Positions 61,203 through 64,000 of a stretch of DNA of 64,000 bases are shown piece by piece; position 1 is the stretch's first letter, and each line of letters starts with the position of its first letter. The stretch is from JALHUB01 sp963719465. Its GTDB lineage: Bacteria > Chloroflexota > Dehalococcoidia > DSTF01 > JALHUB01. The notes under the pieces are model-generated. The model had not been told where the DNA came from, ran no database searches, and worked only from the letters and a program-made list of their open reading frames with translations. The DNA lies in NCBI GenBank assembly GCA_963719465.1, contig OY970386.1:1302001-1366000 (forward strand). The letters run 5' to 3'. The translations under genes were made by a program, and so were the position numbers.

Positions 61203-61340
61203 GCTATTCGCCCACGACCTGCGCGATCACGTCTCGACGCCGCGGCCGGACGTCGAAGTCCACATGTACTATCTGCTGCCACGTTCCGAGGGTCAAGGCG
61301 CCGTCGACGAAGGGCACCGCCAGCGACGGGCCCAGCAGCG
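61203..61340 (-). pseudogene. Partial duplicate of the 3' end of yjbQ
   Basis: About 138 bases match 61919-62056 (the last third of the YjbQ gene) with roughly ten changes. The translated tail (GTWQQIVHVDF, VRPRRRDVIAQVVGE and stop) is intact but the upstream part is missing, so it is a gene fragment. It is separated from the complete gene by the 61379-61849 ORF. No TTCA-loop palindrome is nearby, unlike the other gene tails. Confidence 0.85.
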
Positions 61341-61378
61341 GCTCCTTTGTGCGGATAGGCGGGCTGGTGAATGGTGGC

Positions 61379-61849
61379 TTATGGCACAGGGGCCGGTGCC
61401 GAATGGCTCAAGCTCAAACCGTCGCCAAGGATTCGGCCGCTCGTCGCGTCGATGAACTGCGCCGCGAAGCTGAACTCGCGAGGCGGTGCGCCCTCGGGCT
61501 CGCTAAACGGGAGGAAACTGCCCATCGCCGTCACTCGATAGATTGGGGCGTCAGCTGCTAGGTCGCCCCAGTTCGGCCACTCGCCGGCCGTCCCAAGCTG
61601 AGCCTGCAGCGTGAGCGTGTTAACTTTCTCGCCTGACATTAGGCTGCTAAGGAAGATGTCCCGCGCTTGGTTGGGTGTAATCAGCCTTGACTCCAGTGGC
61701 GCCGGCACCAGTGTGGGCACCGGCGATTCCTTCGAGGCGACGGCACAAGCCACCGTGCTAGCCGCGACGGTGGTCAGCGCGAAAAGCGCCAACGCCACGA
61801 GCGCCGTAAATTGGCCGCTAATTCGGCCTAAAGAGGGTATCCCCTTCAT
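61379..61849 (-). CDS. Exported protein of unknown function
   Basis: 156 aa. N-terminal hydrophobic segment (ALVALALFALTTVAAST) with a lipobox-like VACAVAS, then a soluble domain (RLITPNQARDIFLSSLMSGEKVNTLTLQAQLG and IYRVTAMGSFLPFSEPEGAPPREFSFAAQFIDATSGRI). The pattern resembles small PepSY-like domains in spacing but I cannot confirm it. It lies between the yjbQ fragment and the complete gene, on the same strand. Confidence 0.55.
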   Translation of the reverse strand: MKGIPSLGRISGQFTALVALALFALTTVAASTVACAVASKESPVPTLVPAPLESRLITPNQARDIFLSSLMSGEKVNTLTLQAQLGTAGEWPNWGDLAADAPIYRVTAMGSFLPFSEPEGAPPREFSFAAQFIDATSGRILGDGLSLSHSAPAPVP

Positions 61850-61920
61850 CGCCCGCCTCTTCTTTGGTCTTCTTCAGCAGGACGCACCTGGACCGGAAGA
61901 AGTTCCCTCGCCACACGCAG

Positions 61921-62337
61921 CTATTCGCCCACGACCTGCGCGATCACGTCTCGACGCCGCGGCCGGACGTTGAAGTCCACATGCACTATCTGCTGCCACG
62001 TTCCGAGGGTCAAGGCGCCGTCGACGAACGGCACGGTCAGCGATGGCCCCAGCAGCGAGGCGCGCACGTGACTGTGGCCGTTGCCGTCGTGCCAGCGCTC
62101 GTTGTGGCGGTAGTAGCGGTCCTGCGGCGCCAGCTCGTCGAACACCTGCCGCAGGTCGGCGACGACGCCCGGCTCGAACTCGATCGTCGTCAGCGCGCTC
62201 GTCGAGCCGGGGCAGAAAAGCGTGACGACGCCCGCCTTCGCGCCCGACTCGGCGACGGCCCGCGCCACCGCCTGGGTGATGTCCTGCGTGTCGCCGTTGC
62301 CGCGCGTCTCCAGGTGAATCTGCTTCGTTACGACCAT
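61921..62337 (-). CDS. YjbQ family protein (secondary thiamine-phosphate synthase-like)
   Basis: 138 aa. FITQAV/VTLFCPGSTSALTTIEFEPGV (residues 40-60), HNERWHDGNGHSHVRASLLGPSLTVPFVDG and LGTWQQIVHVDFNVRPRRR are the YjbQ (UPF0047) signature. E. coli YjbQ has a weak thiamine-phosphate synthase activity that can replace ThiE; its normal role is unknown. A 3' fragment of the same gene is found at 61203-61340. Together with two ThiE proteins, the window offers three candidates for this step. Confidence 0.9.
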   Translation of the reverse strand: MVVTKQIHLETRGNGDTQDITQAVARAVAESGAKAGVVTLFCPGSTSALTTIEFEPGVVADLRQVFDELAPQDRYYRHNERWHDGNGHSHVRASLLGPSLTVPFVDGALTLGTWQQIVHVDFNVRPRRRDVIAQVVGE

Positions 62338-62448
62338 CTTTCGTTTCCCTTCGCTCGTGCTTCTCGTCGAATAAGGGTAGCGGGCGTCCCCACAAGCGGC
62401 AATGGGGATCCTTCCCCCTGCGGCCGCTTCCGTCGCTATAATGCGACC

Positions 62449-63039
62449 ATGACGAAGATGAACCTCATCGAACAGCTGCTTGTCAGGAGCCCGTTCCGCG
62501 CCCTGCTTGCCCGCGGCGAGAGCGACGCCCTCTTGCGCTGGGCGCAGCTCCCCGACAACGCGCTAGTGCTCGACTTCGGCTGCGGGCCGGGCGTCTTGAG
62601 CGTGCTGCTCGCCCGCAAGGCGCGACCGCGCCTCGTCGCGGCCTTCGACCTCGACGCCGCGATGGTGAGGCGAACACGCCGTCGGACAAGAGGCCTGCCG
62701 GTCGGGCCGCTGGTCGCCGACGCCACGCGGCTGCCTTTCGCCGACGCCCGCTTCGACGCGGTGTTCGCCGTCGGCGTGCTGCACCACGTGCCGGACTGGC
62801 GGCTGGCGATCCCGGAGGTCGCGCGGGTGCTCACGCCGGGCGGGCGATTCTGCTTCTGCGAGCCGTCGCGGCGCTCCCTGACGGGGGTCTACCGTCTGCT
62901 GCCGCACCCGGACCACGCCATGTTCACCGCCGACGAATGGCTCTCGGCGCTGGCGGCTGCGTCGCTGCGATTCGAGGGGGAGCTGCAGCGGCTGCCGTTG
63001 TGGGACATCTGCGGCGTCGCAGCGAAGGCCGCCGTATGA
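62449..63039 (+). CDS. Class I SAM-dependent methyltransferase
   Basis: 196 aa. SAM-binding motif I VLDFGCGPGVLSVLLARK (about residues 40-57), then AAFDLDAAM, VADATRLPFADARFDAVFAVGVLHHVPDW (motif II/III) and LTPGGRFCFCEPS. Size and motifs fit UbiE-like or small-molecule methyltransferases. A consensus TATAAT lies 6 bases before the ATG, so the mRNA is probably leaderless. Divergent from yjbQ. Substrate unknown. Confidence 0.88.
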   Translation: MTKMNLIEQLLVRSPFRALLARGESDALLRWAQLPDNALVLDFGCGPGVLSVLLARKARPRLVAAFDLDAAMVRRTRRRTRGLPVGPLVADATRLPFADARFDAVFAVGVLHHVPDWRLAIPEVARVLTPGGRFCFCEPSRRSLTGVYRLLPHPDHAMFTADEWLSALAAASLRFEGELQRLPLWDICGVAAKAAV

Positions 63040-63057
63040 CTCGGGATTGGTGAGCGA

Positions 63058-64000
63058 CTAGCGAGCGTGGCCTGTGACGCGCGCATACGCACGCAGCGCC
63101 CGCTCGGGGCTGGGGAACGTGGGGATGCCACGGGCCGCGAACGCCCGCTCGTACGGCATCTCGCCGCCGACGGACGTCTGCATGATCGTCTTCCCCGTCC
63201 GGCTCGCGATCTCCGCCATCGCCTCGGCGAACGCGTCGAACGACTGTATGCCGAGCGAGCCGCCGATGGTGACGATGGCATCGACGCCCGGGTCGTCAGC
63301 CGCGGCCGCCGTCGCCCGGTAGTAGGTCTCCGCTGTCGCCAGGACCATCAGCCCCATGTCGATGGGGTTCTTCACGCTGGTGCCGCTCCTGGGGATGATG
63401 CCGCGCAGCACCTCCTGGGTGCCGGCGCTGAGCTGCGCCACAGCCAGGCCGTTTTCCTCGCAGGCGTCGGTCGCCGAGACGGCGGGGCCGCCCGGACCGG
63501 CGAGGATCGCTATGCGGGGACCGCTGCTTCGGGGAATCAGGCGCGCCGCGATCAGCAGGTCCAGCGTCTCGTCGAGGTCGTGCGCGACCAGCGCTCCCAC
63601 CTGGCGCAGCATGGCAGACCAGACGCGCGATTCGCCGGCCAGGGCGCCGGTGTGCGAGTTCGCCGCCCTGGCGCCGCCGCTGGTCCGGCCCGCCTTCCAG
63701 ATGACCACCGGCTTCTTCGACGCCGCCCGTTCCAGCGCGCGGAAGAGACGCCGGCCGTCCTTCGTGCCTTCCAGGTAGGAGCCGATGACCGCCGTCTCCG
63801 GGTCGTCGGCGAGGTATTCGAAAAAGTCAGCCGCGCCCAGGTCCGCCTGGTTGCCGATGCTGACGACCTTGCTGTACGCCAGCCCCCTGTTGTGACCGAT
63901 GCCGATGACGAAGGTGCACAGCGAGCCGCTCTGGGAGACGAAGGCGATGTTGCCCACGTCAGCGGGCAGGCCGGGAAACATGGAGAGGCCGGTCTTGGGG
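63058..64000 (-). CDS. ADP-forming acyl-CoA synthetase, alpha-subunit-like (partial)
   Basis: At least 314 residues, open at the window edge. The visible part matches the ADP-forming acetyl-CoA synthetase / acyl-CoA synthetase (NDP-forming): VAFVSQSGSLCTFVI, FEYLADDPETAVIGSYLEG, VIWKAGRTSGGARAANSHTGALAGE with the phospho-His of the swivelling segment, and RIAILAGPGGPAVSATDACEENGL. Such enzymes make ATP from acetyl-CoA or related thioesters. The start lies beyond base 64000, since the frame is still open there. Confidence 0.87.
   Translation of the reverse strand, partial: PKTGLSMFPGLPADVGNIAFVSQSGSLCTFVIGIGHNRGLAYSKVVSIGNQADLGAADFFEYLADDPETAVIGSYLEGTKDGRRLFRALERAASKKPVVIWKAGRTSGGARAANSHTGALAGESRVWSAMLRQVGALVAHDLDETLDLLIAARLIPRSSGPRIAILAGPGGPAVSATDACEENGLAVAQLSAGTQEVLRGIIPRSGTSVKNPIDMGLMVLATAETYYRATAAAADDPGVDAIVTIGGSLGIQSFDAFAEAMAEIASRTGKTIMQTSVGGEMPYERAFAARGIPTFPSPERALRAYARVTGHAR

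Noticed and set aside
61864..63039. A 391-aa gene ending in the methyltransferase
   Set aside because: The first 195 codons are antisense to yjbQ; the methyltransferase has its own promoter and ATG at 62449.

Overview
The window is high-GC (roughly 65 % by eye), densely coding bacterial DNA. Gene content suggests an uncultured Chloroflexota lineage, possibly Dehalococcoidia-like: a PAC2 protein, HspR and HrcA/CIRCE heat-shock control side by side, UGA-encoded selenocysteine in SelD and in a GrdB-like protein, short-form ThiC, and many lipoproteins and anchored surface proteins with Thr/Pro-rich linkers. The phylum is an inference from gene families, not from a marker tree.

Layout. 1-7.9 kb: tail of an anchored surface protein, PAC2 protein, exported protein, a complete IS481-like insertion sequence (2631-3657, 21-bp terminal repeats, 15-bp target duplication) just upstream of selD; selD is itself a selenoprotein gene and heads selD-lipoprotein-MFS. 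8.1-14.4 kb: thiamine operon with promoter, TPP riboswitch and terminator (thiD-thiC-nudix-thiG-thiE-thiS-thiO) facing a second thiE. 14.5-24.5 kb: MFS transporter, YVTN beta-propeller protein, ilvD, GNAT, plsY, cytidylate-kinase-like, enoyl-CoA hydratase and small genes. 24.5-30.5 kb: heat-shock locus, dnaJ-htrA-hspR-clpC divergent from hsp20, with a palindrome over both -35 boxes. 30.6-42 kb: hydrolase, wHTH regulator, two thiolases, metallopeptidase, phosphoesterase, ROK kinase, acyltransferase, and groL under a perfect CIRCE. 42-49.5 kb: lemA-htpX, matrixin-like protease, exported proteins, M20 hydrolase, plsX. 50-58 kb: amidohydrolase/GrdB-like selenoprotein/nitroreductase operon, ruvB, acpS-nnr, recJ. 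58-64 kb: lipoproteins, hydrolase, L,D-transpeptidase, yjbQ with a partial duplicate, methyltransferase, ADP-forming acyl-CoA synthetase (cut by the window end).

The most unusual pattern is a small palindrome family (8-bp stem with compensatory changes, fixed TTCA/TGAA loop). At three loci it lies 10-19 bp from a detached copy of a gene 3' end, always on the same side and in the same orientation: an htpX-like tail (7923-7970), repeated hspR tails (27091-27453) and an MFS transporter tail (47059-47154, 95 of 96 bases equal to 6921-7016). This looks like an element that copies gene 3' ends, or exploits them, and I do not recognise it.

Four conserved genes (thiC, clpC, the second thiolase, nnr) each carry one extra base that breaks the frame. 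This may be assembly error or real decay, and any annotation should treat them as single genes.
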